Positions 11,324 through 21,227 of a DNA stretch of 61,424 nucleotides are shown here, piece after piece (position 1 is the stretch's first letter; the number at the start of each line of letters is the position of its first letter). Below the pieces are notes generated by a model. It saw only the letters and a program-made list of their open reading frames with translations, was not told where the DNA came from and did not search any database. The stretch is taken from positions 1 through 61,424 of the forward strand of contig QQNE01000010.1 in the NCBI GenBank assembly GCA_003402735.1, in the 5' to 3' direction. A program made the position numbers and the translations under genes. Source of the stretch: Verrucomicrobiota bacterium (lineage in GTDB: Bacteria; Verrucomicrobiota; Verrucomicrobiia; Verrucomicrobiales; DEV007).

Positions 11324-11388
11324 CCCGCAATCTAAAGAAATTCAGCCACGCGATGGGGTTGAGAACCGCACGGTGAAATCTGTGACGT

Positions 11389-11417
11389 TTCATAAGGCCC
11401 ACGGTTTGCGGAGGCAA
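11389..11417 (-). promoter_or_regulatory. Predicted sigma70-type promoter of the atp operon
   Basis: Read on the minus strand, TTGCCT (11417-11412) and TATGAA (11394-11389) are separated by 17 bases, each matching 4 of 6 consensus positions. Transcription would start near 11382, leaving a leader of about 58 bases before atpB. The prediction rests on motif spacing alone. Confidence 0.45.
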
Positions 11418-11423
11418 CTTCTA

Positions 11424-11443
11424 TTTGTGAAAAATTTCACAAA
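11424..11443. promoter_or_regulatory. CRP-type palindrome upstream of atpB
   Basis: A perfect inverted repeat with 9-base arms around two A residues. It contains the exact CRP-family consensus TGTGA-N6-TCACA (11426-11441). Its centre lies about 51 bases upstream of the predicted start site of the atp transcript, immediately upstream of the -35 element, which is a usual activator position. It lies in the 177-base gap between the end of the caspase-like gene and atpB. Confidence 0.55.
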
Positions 11444-11500
11444 GTCGCCGATCCCCCGTTGAGCCCCCCGACCATTCCAAGCTCAATGCTAGGTTTTCGG

Positions 11501-12439
11501 CTAACTCCCAAGCAAACTTCCAAGCTCCAGGAACTTCGCTTCCAGCAATTCATACCACTCTTCCTCCCCCATCTTCCCCCTCCGGTTGCGCAAGGATTCG
11601 ATTTGCTCTTCCAACTGATCCCTGCGCAGCCGCTCTTCCCCGCTCAGGCCCTGGTCCGCAGGTCCCGGAACCAGTCTGATTCGGCCCGCCCTCACACCGT
11701 CCGCCGCCGCACCGTCCAAACTTTTCTGGGCCGCGCGCCCCCCCTCAAACCAGTCCGCCCTCGTCCCCTTGCCATCCCCGGTGTCATCGATCAAGGCATG
11801 CTCCGACAACAGCCTGCGGTCCTGTTCATAAAATTCCGCCGTGCGTTGCGCGCCCACCAAGAACGCCTCCAGAACCGAGACCGCGCCGTCCCGGTTCAAA
11901 TCAGCCAAGGGCTCGCCCATGGCCGCGGCGAAATGGCCGCCAAACCTCGTTGCCACCACCTCACTGCCGCTCTGGGTGGCCGTCACAATCACGCGATTCT
12001 TCCCGGACAAGGCCGGCAAAAACGGGCCGCTGCACTCTCCGGTGTGGATCAAGACAAGGGGCTGTGTCCGATCCGACAACCAGCCGGCGAGTTCCTGGGC
12101 GGCCACATCCGGTCCCTCCAAGTTGAACTTCGCCAACCGTCCATCAAATGTTCCATGTCCGATCAGGACGATCCAGAGCTCCGGGGATCGTCGCCCTCCG
12201 TCCGAGCTGCAGGCGGCTTGCAAGGCCTCCCGGCCCAGGATTTCCCGGAGATCCACATCGCCTGCCCGAGCCGCCTCTTTTTTCCAGAGGTCCGCTTGCG
12301 CGGCGAAGTCCCTGGCAAACCGCTCTTCCCCCGGTGCGCCCATCACCAGCCAAAGCAGCCTTTTGGCCTGGGGCTCGCCAGACTCCGCACCGAACGCCCA
12401 GGCGGCAATCGAGAGGATGGCCATCATGCACCGCTTCAT
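11501..12439 (-). CDS. Secreted caspase-like (clan CD, C13/C14-like) cysteine peptidase
   Basis: A 312-residue protein starting at MKRCMMAIL with a signal peptide of about 18-20 residues (ends FGAES). The central region has the clan CD layout: a hydrophobic strand then His95 in IGHGTFDG, and 41 residues later a second strand with Cys136 in HTGECSGPF, so the His/Cys dyad looks intact. An EF-hand-like loop DLNRDGAVSVLEAF (180-193) follows, and the C-terminus is a charged helical tail. The chosen start overlaps the stop of the upstream gene by four bases (ATGA), indicating translational coupling. Substrate unknown; its partners are the two membrane proteins upstream. Confidence 0.72.
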   Translation of the reverse strand: MKRCMMAILSIAAWAFGAESGEPQAKRLLWLVMGAPGEERFARDFAAQADLWKKEAARAGDVDLREILGREALQAACSSDGGRRSPELWIVLIGHGTFDGRLAKFNLEGPDVAAQELAGWLSDRTQPLVLIHTGECSGPFLPALSGKNRVIVTATQSGSEVVATRFGGHFAAAMGEPLADLNRDGAVSVLEAFLVGAQRTAEFYEQDRRLLSEHALIDDTGDGKGTRADWFEGGRAAQKSLDGAAADGVRAGRIRLVPGPADQGLSGEERLRRDQLEEQIESLRNRRGKMGEEEWYELLEAKFLELGSLLGS

Positions 12440-14757
12440 GCCCATCCTTTCCAACGCCGGATTCCCCACTCGGCCACCACCAGGCAAATGGCGCACAAAA
12501 ACCAAAGCGGATGATGCCAAGCCGGGTTGCTCACGGTCTCCACGACCGGCACATCCAAATTTGCAGCCTGCCACGCAAACGATTCGAGACCGTCCCACTC
12601 CAAAACTCGACCGCCGGTGCGTTTGGCCAGCGCTTCCAAAAGCGGACGATCCGTCCCGAGCGAGGCGTATTCGTCAGCGGCCGGGTTCCATGCCCAACCC
12701 GCCTGCGCCGTCCCCAGGTCCAGCGAATTCCCCTCCGCATCGCTCCCCGAGACCTTGGCGCGCACTTCCCAGTTCCCCGGCTCCGGACAGACAAAATCGG
12801 CGCGAAACAGACCGGGCTCGTCCAGGCTGGGCTCCGCGAAGAGGGTGGTGGCGTCCGCGTCCCCCACCCGCCTCACCTCCAGGCCCACGTCCGCGTTCTC
12901 CTCCGGACGCCATCCCTTGGTGCGGACCCGGACCTCAATCTTCCGGGTGGCCGGTTCCTCCACTCCCGCCCAAGCCGTGGTCACCTGGACAAAACCCGGC
13001 ACGTCGGAAACCAACCAGCGCATCACCTGACGCCACCAGGTCTCCATGTCCTTGCGCAGAGCCGCCTCTTCCATGCCCCACCGCCAGATGTCGCCAATCA
13101 TGAGCGCACCGACCCGGCCCTCGCCGTAGGCATGCACCGCCAGGGCGGGGGTCTCTTCTCCAGCCGCCGTCACCGCAGTGGCCAGCACCGTGGCTCCCGG
13201 TTTCACCGACCGCACCTCATTGAGGGTCTGGAACGCCGGCAATTCCGCGAGCCGTTTTTCTTCCTCGTCCTGCGTCAGGCGCAAGCGCACCCAGGGTTCC
13301 AAAAGCCCTTCCCGGGTGAACCGCAGATTGGCCGGAGGCGCCTCTTCCCCCCGGACCGATCGGTCGAGATAAACAGGCAGCAATCGCTCCATCGGCGTCC
13401 GCTCATATCCCCCCAGTTGCAGCGACTCCTGCCCCCCCAGCATGAGCAGGGCACCTCCCCGGCGGGACACAAACGATTCCAGCAGATTCAACTGCTCCGC
13501 CGTGAAAAACGCCGACTCCAGATCATCCAGAATGATCGCGTCATATTCGGGAAAAAGCGCTTCCCTCTCCTGCGGAAAGCCATCGCTCAATTCCTTCGCG
13601 TCCCGAGTGTTGAGGCGTTGCAGCACGGGCTTGTCGTAACTCTCCCCTTCCGGTGCCTCCCCGTCGAACCCGCGAAACAGCGGATTGGTGCGCTCGCCGG
13701 CGCGGCCCCTCCAGTCGAATTTCGGCTCGCGCTTGGCCAGGCGGACGAGGGCCACCAGATCCATCTCTTCATCCCTCTGGACCGCACGGTTGAGAAATTT
13801 GTATTCCCAATTTGGTCGGCCGGCCACGTAGAGGATGCGGCAATTGCCCCTTCCCATGTCGACCACGAAATCGCGCGCGTTGTTGCGGTCGGTAATCTCG
13901 GTCACACCCTCGGCGTCGGGACGGACCACGACCCGGCAGGCGGAGATTCCCGAGGTCGCCCCGCGAAAGCGCAGTCTCGCCGGGATGGATTGGGAAGCTG
14001 CCCGGATCGGCACCCGTTCCACGACCAACTCCTTGCCCGCCGCGTCCAAGACTTGAATGCGGCAGGTCTGGCCCGCCAAGGCGGTCGCGGAGACCTGGAC
14101 CGAAACGGTGACCGGCGCATCCTCAAAGCCGCTCTCGGACACCGCCAGTCCTGTGATGGCGAGGTCCGCTCCGTTGGGCGGCTGGCCCACCACCACCGGA
14201 AACACCGGCACACCCGGATGCACTCTTTCCAGGCGTTCGCGGTCGGTGACGTTGCCGTCGCTAAAGAGCAGAATCCCGGCGAGCGGGCGGCGGGCATAGC
14301 GCTGCCGCAGGCCTTCCAGAGCCGCGCCCAGATCAGAGCGGTTGCCCATCAAATCCACGCGATCCGACTGCACCAATCGGTCCCCGAACACGAAACTCTC
14401 CACCCGAAAAAGATCGTGCAACGCCGTCCACCAGGTTCCCTGGGCATCGCGAACCGAAGCGAGTCGGGCGGGCAAGGACCGGCCTTCGTGAACCTGCATC
14501 CCTTCCCCGTTGTCCACCAGGATCACCAGGTCGTTGGTTCCGCGTTTCGGATGGCGATGGACCCTCGTCGGCTCAAGCCAAAGCAAGGCGAGCATGGCCA
14601 TGAGGACAAATTTCAGGCCGGCACAAACCCAGTTCCAAGGAGGTCGGAGGCCGGGCCGACGGTAGGCTTGCCAGACGACCCAACCCGCCAACAGCACTGC
14701 GGCAGCGGTCAACCACCATGGGGTCATCCCCGGGGCGAAGGTGATCTGTCCTCCCAT
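12436..14757 (-). CDS. Membrane protein with degenerate VWA and glutamine-amidotransferase-like domains
   Basis: A 773-residue protein. Two N-terminal membrane helices (about 14-30 and 44-62) are followed by a von Willebrand A-like domain (75-200): LVILVDNGEGM is at the first MIDAS position (D82, G84, G86 instead of DxSxS) and LLFSDGNVTD lies near 163-172. A region starting ILYVAGRPNWEYKF (308-321) and containing YDAIILDDLES and GGALLMLGG (405-442) resembles the class I glutamine amidotransferase-like fold found in such proteins. A last membrane helix lies near the C-terminus (LWFLCAICLVVAEWGI). ATG 14757 is preferred because GGGGAGG lies 5-6 bases upstream; a TTG at 14778 overlapping the previous stop is an alternative. 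Function unknown; MoxR/Bat-type complexes contain similar proteins. Confidence 0.75.
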   Translation of the reverse strand: MGGQITFAPGMTPWWLTAAAVLLAGWVVWQAYRRPGLRPPWNWVCAGLKFVLMAMLALLWLEPTRVHRHPKRGTNDLVILVDNGEGMQVHEGRSLPARLASVRDAQGTWWTALHDLFRVESFVFGDRLVQSDRVDLMGNRSDLGAALEGLRQRYARRPLAGILLFSDGNVTDRERLERVHPGVPVFPVVVGQPPNGADLAITGLAVSESGFEDAPVTVSVQVSATALAGQTCRIQVLDAAGKELVVERVPIRAASQSIPARLRFRGATSGISACRVVVRPDAEGVTEITDRNNARDFVVDMGRGNCRILYVAGRPNWEYKFLNRAVQRDEEMDLVALVRLAKREPKFDWRGRAGERTNPLFRGFDGEAPEGESYDKPVLQRLNTRDAKELSDGFPQEREALFPEYDAIILDDLESAFFTAEQLNLLESFVSRRGGALLMLGGQESLQLGGYERTPMERLLPVYLDRSVRGEEAPPANLRFTREGLLEPWVRLRLTQDEEEKRLAELPAFQTLNEVRSVKPGATVLATAVTAAGEETPALAVHAYGEGRVGALMIGDIWRWGMEEAALRKDMETWWRQVMRWLVSDVPGFVQVTTAWAGVEEPATRKIEVRVRTKGWRPEENADVGLEVRRVGDADATTLFAEPSLDEPGLFRADFVCPEPGNWEVRAKVSGSDAEGNSLDLGTAQAGWAWNPAADEYASLGTDRPLLEALAKRTGGRVLEWDGLESFAWQAANLDVPVVETVSNPAWHHPLWFLCAICLVVAEWGIRRWKGWA

Positions 14758-14774
14758 TCCGCCCTCCCCCACGC

Positions 14775-17700
14775 TCAACGCCCGGCAGCCAGACGTTCGT
14801 AATACTCGCGCACCAAGTCGCGGAACGGACCGGGAACCGGATCGCGATCCACCGGCACCAACGGGTTGTCTTTCTCAACGCGGGACAAGGCCTCGCTCAC
14901 GTCCTGCCGCAGCTCGACCAACGGTTGCAGCAATTGCATCTTCACCAGATCCCATTGGGGCGCCGTGGCATCTCTCTCCCGGAACTCGCGCCGCCAAACC
15001 CTGGCCCGGTCCAGAAGGTCGGCGGCCTCCGCCTGCAACTCCGGCGTGGTCAACATCTGCTCCAGACGCCGCAGCCCATCGGCGAACGATTCGTATCCTT
15101 GCCCGGCGAGGGGGCCCGGTTCCGGGTTTTCCGGGAGTGCCTCGAAAAACGGTTTGTCGGGAGCCGACTCCTCCCCGCCCCCCTTTCCTTTCGCCGGTTC
15201 TCTCGCGCCAGCCATTTCGCTTTCCACGGCATCGATCAGGCCATCCAACTCCTTGCGGGCGGTTCGCAGGGCATCGCTCTCGCTTCCCAGAAGCGATCCG
15301 GCGGCCTCCTCAACCCCTTTCTGGAGACGATCGATGGCCCGGGCCGCAGCCCGCTCCTCCTCCTGCGCCTCCGCCATGGCCCCGTAACGACTGAACCGGG
15401 CAGCCTGTTCCAACGATTCCACCGGGCTCTCCTCCCGGGCATCGCGGACGGCTTCATACATCGAATTCGAGAGGACCGGCTCAGATTCCTCGGCCTGTTC
15501 GGAAATCTGCCGCATCTGTTCGAGGAATTTCTCGAGCGCCTCTTTCTGCTCCCCCAAACCGGTGGCGAGTTGCTGCCGATCCGGGCCCTCTTCGCCCAGG
15601 GCACGGGCCGGAGCTTTGTCGAGCTGCTCACCCAATTTCTCTTCCCTCTCCGCCAAGGTCCGGGCCTGCTGACGCAGCTCGCGCAGCTCCTCGGCAAATC
15701 GTTGCCCCGCCTTTTCGCGAAATTCTTCCTGCATCTCCCGCAGGTTCTCCTGGGCCCGACGCGCCGAGTTCGCGGCCTGTGACAATTCTTGACGTTGCAA
15801 CTGCTCGCCCGCCTCACGCACCTCCTCACGCGCGGTGCGGAGCTCCCGACTTTCCGGCCCCATGCGCTCTGAATTCTCTTCGGATTCCATGCGCTCCAGA
15901 AGTTCGTCGACATCCCGCAACATCTCTTCCTGTTCCGCCCTGAGTCTCTCGAGGCGCCGCTCCAACTCGCCCCGTTCCGCCTCTTCCCGCGCCGCCTTCA
16001 GGGCCGCCTCGAGTTCCTGGATCTTCCCGGCCAACGCCTCCTGACGGCGAGCCAACTCCTTCAGCCGGGCCAAAACCTCGAGGTTCTCTTCCTGGGCTGT
16101 GCTCTCTTCCTTCTCGGCCTGGCGTTCCGATTCATACCGATTTTCGTTCTCTTTCAGCTCGAGTTGCATCAGCTGGCGTTGCTGGCTGCCGCCCGACTCA
16201 CCGGAGGACCGGCTTTTCGATTGGGTCACCTGCGTTTCCCGCGCTTCCGCGGCCAACAAGTCCTGATACGCAGCCCGTTCCAATCCCTGGGCCCTGGCCA
16301 GTGCCGACTCCCCTTGCCCGGGAACTTCGCCCAGAGCCGCGGCGGCCTGCTCCATCTTCTCCCGGGCAGAATCCAGAGCCTCCCGAACCTGAGAGTCCTC
16401 GACCTCCGCAAGCACCGCCGCCACCTTTTTGGCGACCCGATCCTGACCCTCCCGAACCACCTGAACATCCGCCAAGCGACTCTCGATCCCTCCCGAGCCC
16501 GCCTCCCTGATCAGCTTCCAGGTCGCGTTCAGCACCTCCTTCTGCTGCTGACGCAACTCGCCAGCCTGATTCCCCGCCCCCTTCCCGGAGGATTCCCCCT
16601 GCTGCACCCCTTCGCGAAAGGCATGATCCCAATCCCGAATCTCCGCGAAGAAAAGATCGCTCTGGGTGCGTCGCATCTTTCCGTCCGGTCCCACGTCCTC
16701 GGCCCACAGGTGGTAACTGACGAGTTGCTGCGGCTTGGCCTCAAACTGTTCCAGCGCCAGCAACGTGGACAACTGATGCGTTTCTCTCGGCTTCAAGCCC
16801 GCCTGGGCCAGCAGGATGGTCTCGGTCCGGTCCCCCACCGTGACCGTGGCCCCCACCTGACCAAGCCCCAAATCATCCCAAACCTTGCCCTGAAGCATCA
16901 CCTCCTCCAGGGCGGAAACCTCGGTGTCCCGGCCCGGCAAAGCCAGTTCCAGCTTGGGCGGCTCATTGCGACGCAACTTCACCGTCAGCCAGGGCGGATC
17001 GGCGTTGGCCCGGTCGGCGGCGTCCACCAGATGAACCCGGTAGCGGCGATCCGCCTCGGGCCGGACCGAAGCCGTAAGCAGCCGGGGATTGTCCGGGTCC
17101 ACGGCAAGGGGAATCGATTTGCCGTCCTCACCGTAAAGTTCCGCCGCGGCCACCGGGTGATTGACGGTGAGGGCGAAGAGGAGCCCGGATCCTTCCAGCG
17201 CGCTGACCTTGCGGACATCCCGGAAAGTCTCGGGCTTCTGTCCCGCATAGGCCGGAGGCGTCACCGTGACATCGGCCCGTTCCAAACGGGGCAACTCATA
17301 AACCTTCACCTCGTAGCTCTCTGAAGCCCCGTTCTGGTGGACCACCCGATAGCGCACCGGCTTGTCCACCGCCGGCACCACCGCCGCGAACACCGGATCA
17401 TCCAACGCCCGGCGCATCTCAAAGCTCCGTCCGACCGGCTTGTCAGACTCGGCCTCCAAAAGTTCCAGGGTCGCCTCCTCCGGAACCGATTCCGTAAAAC
17501 GAGCTTCCACGACCAGCTTGGCTCCCTTTTCGATCTCGATGTTCCCGGGCGTCACTTCCACCGGAACGACGGATGCTCGGCCGGAAGGTGCCCCAAGTGC
17601 CGACCGCACCGGGGAATCGATCGATTGAAGGTGCACGCCGAGCGAGCACAGCACCAGCCAGAAAGCTCCCTGCAGCAACGGCCACCGCCAATCGTGCCGT

Positions 17701-18203
17701 CCACGGGTCACCACCGTCCAATCATGCTCCGTGGAATGCGTCAGGGTCTCCAGGAGAAGCCGCTCTTCCAGATACCCCTGCGGCTTTGACCGAGAAGGTT
17801 CGGGAAGCTCAAGTGCGGTGAGAAGACGTCCCTTCAAATCGGGAAACCGGCCCTCGATGCGCCGGGCCATCGCCCCGAGATCAAAGGGCCAACGCCCGGC
17901 GATCCGGCGGGCAGACCAAATCAGAAACACAGATGCCAAGAGCCAGGCGATCCCCGTTCCTGCGGGAGGCGCGTCTTGCCCGCGGAGCCAGGCCCACAGG
18001 AGAAAGCCGCAGAGCAAGGCCACGGTCATCGCCGCCAAACCCGCCCACCGACGACGCACCGCCGCCTGGGCATCGAACACGGGATCGAGCCGTTTCAGGA
18101 GCAATTGACGAGGCGAGGGCAAAACCACGGCGGTCCCGGCGGACGTGGGTTCGGTTGGGTCGTTTCCGGGGCCGCCTCGCACTATGAGCAGATTGGGGGC
18201 CAT
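14775..18203 (-). CDS. DUF4175-like membrane protein with long coiled coil
   Basis: A 1142-residue protein. Two closely spaced membrane helices (about 53-72 and 83-98) and a third (173-192) are followed by a large extracytoplasmic beta-rich region, then a very long Glu/Arg/Gln-rich coiled coil (roughly residues 530-900, with runs such as LARRQEALAGKIQELEAAL). The C-terminal 150 residues are mixed helical. The architecture matches DUF4175-type proteins encoded next to VWA/Bat proteins in Planctomycetota and Verrucomicrobiota. The start at ATG 18203 is chosen because the earlier in-frame TTG at 18275 adds 24 residues of unlikely composition. It is first in a three-gene operon; no MoxR ATPase or DUF58 gene accompanies it here. 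Confidence 0.72.
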   Translation of the reverse strand: MAPNLLIVRGGPGNDPTEPTSAGTAVVLPSPRQLLLKRLDPVFDAQAAVRRRWAGLAAMTVALLCGFLLWAWLRGQDAPPAGTGIAWLLASVFLIWSARRIAGRWPFDLGAMARRIEGRFPDLKGRLLTALELPEPSRSKPQGYLEERLLLETLTHSTEHDWTVVTRGRHDWRWPLLQGAFWLVLCSLGVHLQSIDSPVRSALGAPSGRASVVPVEVTPGNIEIEKGAKLVVEARFTESVPEEATLELLEAESDKPVGRSFEMRRALDDPVFAAVVPAVDKPVRYRVVHQNGASESYEVKVYELPRLERADVTVTPPAYAGQKPETFRDVRKVSALEGSGLLFALTVNHPVAAAELYGEDGKSIPLAVDPDNPRLLTASVRPEADRRYRVHLVDAADRANADPPWLTVKLRRNEPPKLELALPGRDTEVSALEEVMLQGKVWDDLGLGQVGATVTVGDRTETILLAQAGLKPRETHQLSTLLALEQFEAKPQQLVSYHLWAEDVGPDGKMRRTQSDLFFAEIRDWDHAFREGVQQGESSGKGAGNQAGELRQQQKEVLNATWKLIREAGSGGIESRLADVQVVREGQDRVAKKVAAVLAEVEDSQVREALDSAREKMEQAAAALGEVPGQGESALARAQGLERAAYQDLLAAEARETQVTQSKSRSSGESGGSQQRQLMQLELKENENRYESERQAEKEESTAQEENLEVLARLKELARRQEALAGKIQELEAALKAAREEAERGELERRLERLRAEQEEMLRDVDELLERMESEENSERMGPESRELRTAREEVREAGEQLQRQELSQAANSARRAQENLREMQEEFREKAGQRFAEELRELRQQARTLAEREEKLGEQLDKAPARALGEEGPDRQQLATGLGEQKEALEKFLEQMRQISEQAEESEPVLSNSMYEAVRDAREESPVESLEQAARFSRYGAMAEAQEEERAAARAIDRLQKGVEEAAGSLLGSESDALRTARKELDGLIDAVESEMAGAREPAKGKGGGEESAPDKPFFEALPENPEPGPLAGQGYESFADGLRRLEQMLTTPELQAEAADLLDRARVWRREFRERDATAPQWDLVKMQLLQPLVELRQDVSEALSRVEKDNPLVPVDRDPVPGPFRDLVREYYERLAAGR

Positions 18204-18368
18204 TGGCGAGGAATTTTGAGGGACACCCGCAAGAGCCTCTCGGCTCCGGACTCCGAAATCGGAAAAATCGATCAATATTCGCCTCGTCGTGCCGACTCAT
18301 GTCCAATTCCCGGATGCCCGAGGGGAAGATGAGCGAACCGTTTTTTCTCTTCTTCAACCCAAGCCCTC

Positions 18369-19718
18369 ATGAGCGATCCAAACTCCAACTCGCCCGCCAG
18401 CAGGCGCGGTTTCATCAAGACCGCCGCCGGAGCTGCTGCGGCCTCCCAAGTGCTGTTTCCGAACGTCAACCTGATGGCCCAAGACAACAAGAAGCTCAAG
18501 ATCGGGCTCGTCGGCATGGGCGGACGCGGAAGCGGTGCCGCCCGCCAAGCCTGCTTGGCGGATGACAATTGCGAACTCCACGCCGTGGCCGATCTCTACC
18601 CCGAGATCGTCGAAAACCAGCTTCGCAATATCTCCGGCGCGCTCGGCGACAAGGCGGCCACCAAGATCAACGTGGGCGATCGCAAATTCGTCGGGCTCGA
18701 CGCCTATCAGAAGGTCATCGAAAGCGGCGTGGATGTCATCCTCCTCTGCACCCCGCCCGGTTTCCGCCCGATGCAGTTTGAAGCGGCCGTCAACGCCGGG
18801 CTCCACTGCTTCGTGGAAAAACCGGTGGCCACCGATGTCGCCGGCCTAAAGCGCATCATCGAGGCCTCACGCAAGGCCAAGGAAAAGGGTCTCTCCGTCC
18901 TGGCCGGCTTCTGCTACCGTTACAACGATCACGCCCGGGAACTTTTCAAACGCGTGCTCGATGGCGCGGTCGGCGATGTCAAATCGATCCACGCCACCTA
19001 CTGGACCAACGTGGTCAAGCCGATGCAGCCCGAGTCCGCTCGTCCTGCCGGCATGAGCGATACGGAATGGCAGATCAAGAACTGGTACAACTTCTCCTGG
19101 CTCGGCGGCGATGGAATCGTCGAACAAGCCATTCACAGTGTCGACAAAGTGTTCTGGGCCATGCGGGATCAAATGCCGGTGGCGGTGTATGGCATGGGCG
19201 GACGCCAACGTCCCAACCACGTGTGCAACACGTATGACCACTTCCACATCACCTATGAATTCCCCGGCGGCGTCCGTTGCCACGTCGATTGGAATCAGTA
19301 TTTCTCCGGTCCCTACAAGGAGAATGCGGACTACATCATCGGCACCGACGGCGAAGCCCAGTTCGACCTCAAGACCGCTCAGATCACCGGCAAAAATCCG
19401 TGGAAATATCGGCTCCGCCGCGATGAAGAGGCCCGGAACATGTATCAAACCGAACATGACGAATTCTTCGCCAATATCCGCAAGCAACAACGCCATGCGG
19501 ACGAGGAGTGGATGGTGCGCTCCACCATGTTCGGCCTGGTCGGCCGGATGGCGGCTTACACCGGCCAGAAACTCACTTACGACGAAGTTCTCAACAGCGG
19601 AGAAAAACTCGTGCCCGATGTGATCGACTGGAACGCGTCCCTACCGGTGCACCCGATGCCCATCCCCGGCGAGGTCGTCTACCCGCCCGGCGGCATGAAG
19701 ACCGTCAAGCCGGCCTGA
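18369..19718 (+). CDS. Tat-exported Gfo/Idh/MocA family oxidoreductase
   Basis: A 449-residue NAD(P)-dependent dehydrogenase-family protein. The N-terminus SRRGFIKTAAGAAAA is a twin-arginine signal, so export or lipid-free periplasmic location is expected. The Rossmann motif IGLVGMGGRGSG starts near residue 44, and the family motif CFVEKPVATDV follows (EKP lysine). Family members oxidise or epimerise sugars; this substrate is unknown. It is transcribed divergently from the DUF4175-like operon (about 165 bases between the chosen starts) and is followed 46 bases later by a second family member. Confidence 0.9.
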   Translation: MSDPNSNSPASRRGFIKTAAGAAAASQVLFPNVNLMAQDNKKLKIGLVGMGGRGSGAARQACLADDNCELHAVADLYPEIVENQLRNISGALGDKAATKINVGDRKFVGLDAYQKVIESGVDVILLCTPPGFRPMQFEAAVNAGLHCFVEKPVATDVAGLKRIIEASRKAKEKGLSVLAGFCYRYNDHARELFKRVLDGAVGDVKSIHATYWTNVVKPMQPESARPAGMSDTEWQIKNWYNFSWLGGDGIVEQAIHSVDKVFWAMRDQMPVAVYGMGGRQRPNHVCNTYDHFHITYEFPGGVRCHVDWNQYFSGPYKENADYIIGTDGEAQFDLKTAQITGKNPWKYRLRRDEEARNMYQTEHDEFFANIRKQQRHADEEWMVRSTMFGLVGRMAAYTGQKLTYDEVLNSGEKLVPDVIDWNASLPVHPMPIPGEVVYPPGGMKTVKPA

Positions 19719-19764
19719 GAACTCCCCCGGGCGCCCCCCGCCCCTCCACTAAAAAAACCCGCCC

Positions 19765-21096
<1,332 letters not shown>

Positions 21097-21109
21097 GAAT
21101 CGTCAAACT

Positions 21110-21149
21110 GCCGGTCGCGCGGGAGCCTCAACATCGCGCACCGACCGGC
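21110..21149 (+). terminator. Possible hairpin terminator after the oxidoreductase pair
   Basis: A perfect 8-base inverted repeat (GCCGGTCG ... CGACCGGC) lies 13 bases after the stop codon, with a small inner GC stem in the loop. There is no T tract, so a factor-dependent terminator or mRNA-stabilising stem is as likely as an intrinsic one. Confidence 0.35.
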
Positions 21150-21227
21150 GCTCCCCGGGCAGAGGATGATCGAGCCCCCACAGGTTCGCCCCCCCGGCCC
21201 GTTTCCAGTTGATGGTAGGTTCCCTGC

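Noticed and set aside
12148..14802. An 884-codon open frame antisense to the VWA-like gene
   Set aside because: It has only Pro/Arg/His-rich low-information sequence, while the minus-strand gene has clear domains and coupled starts.
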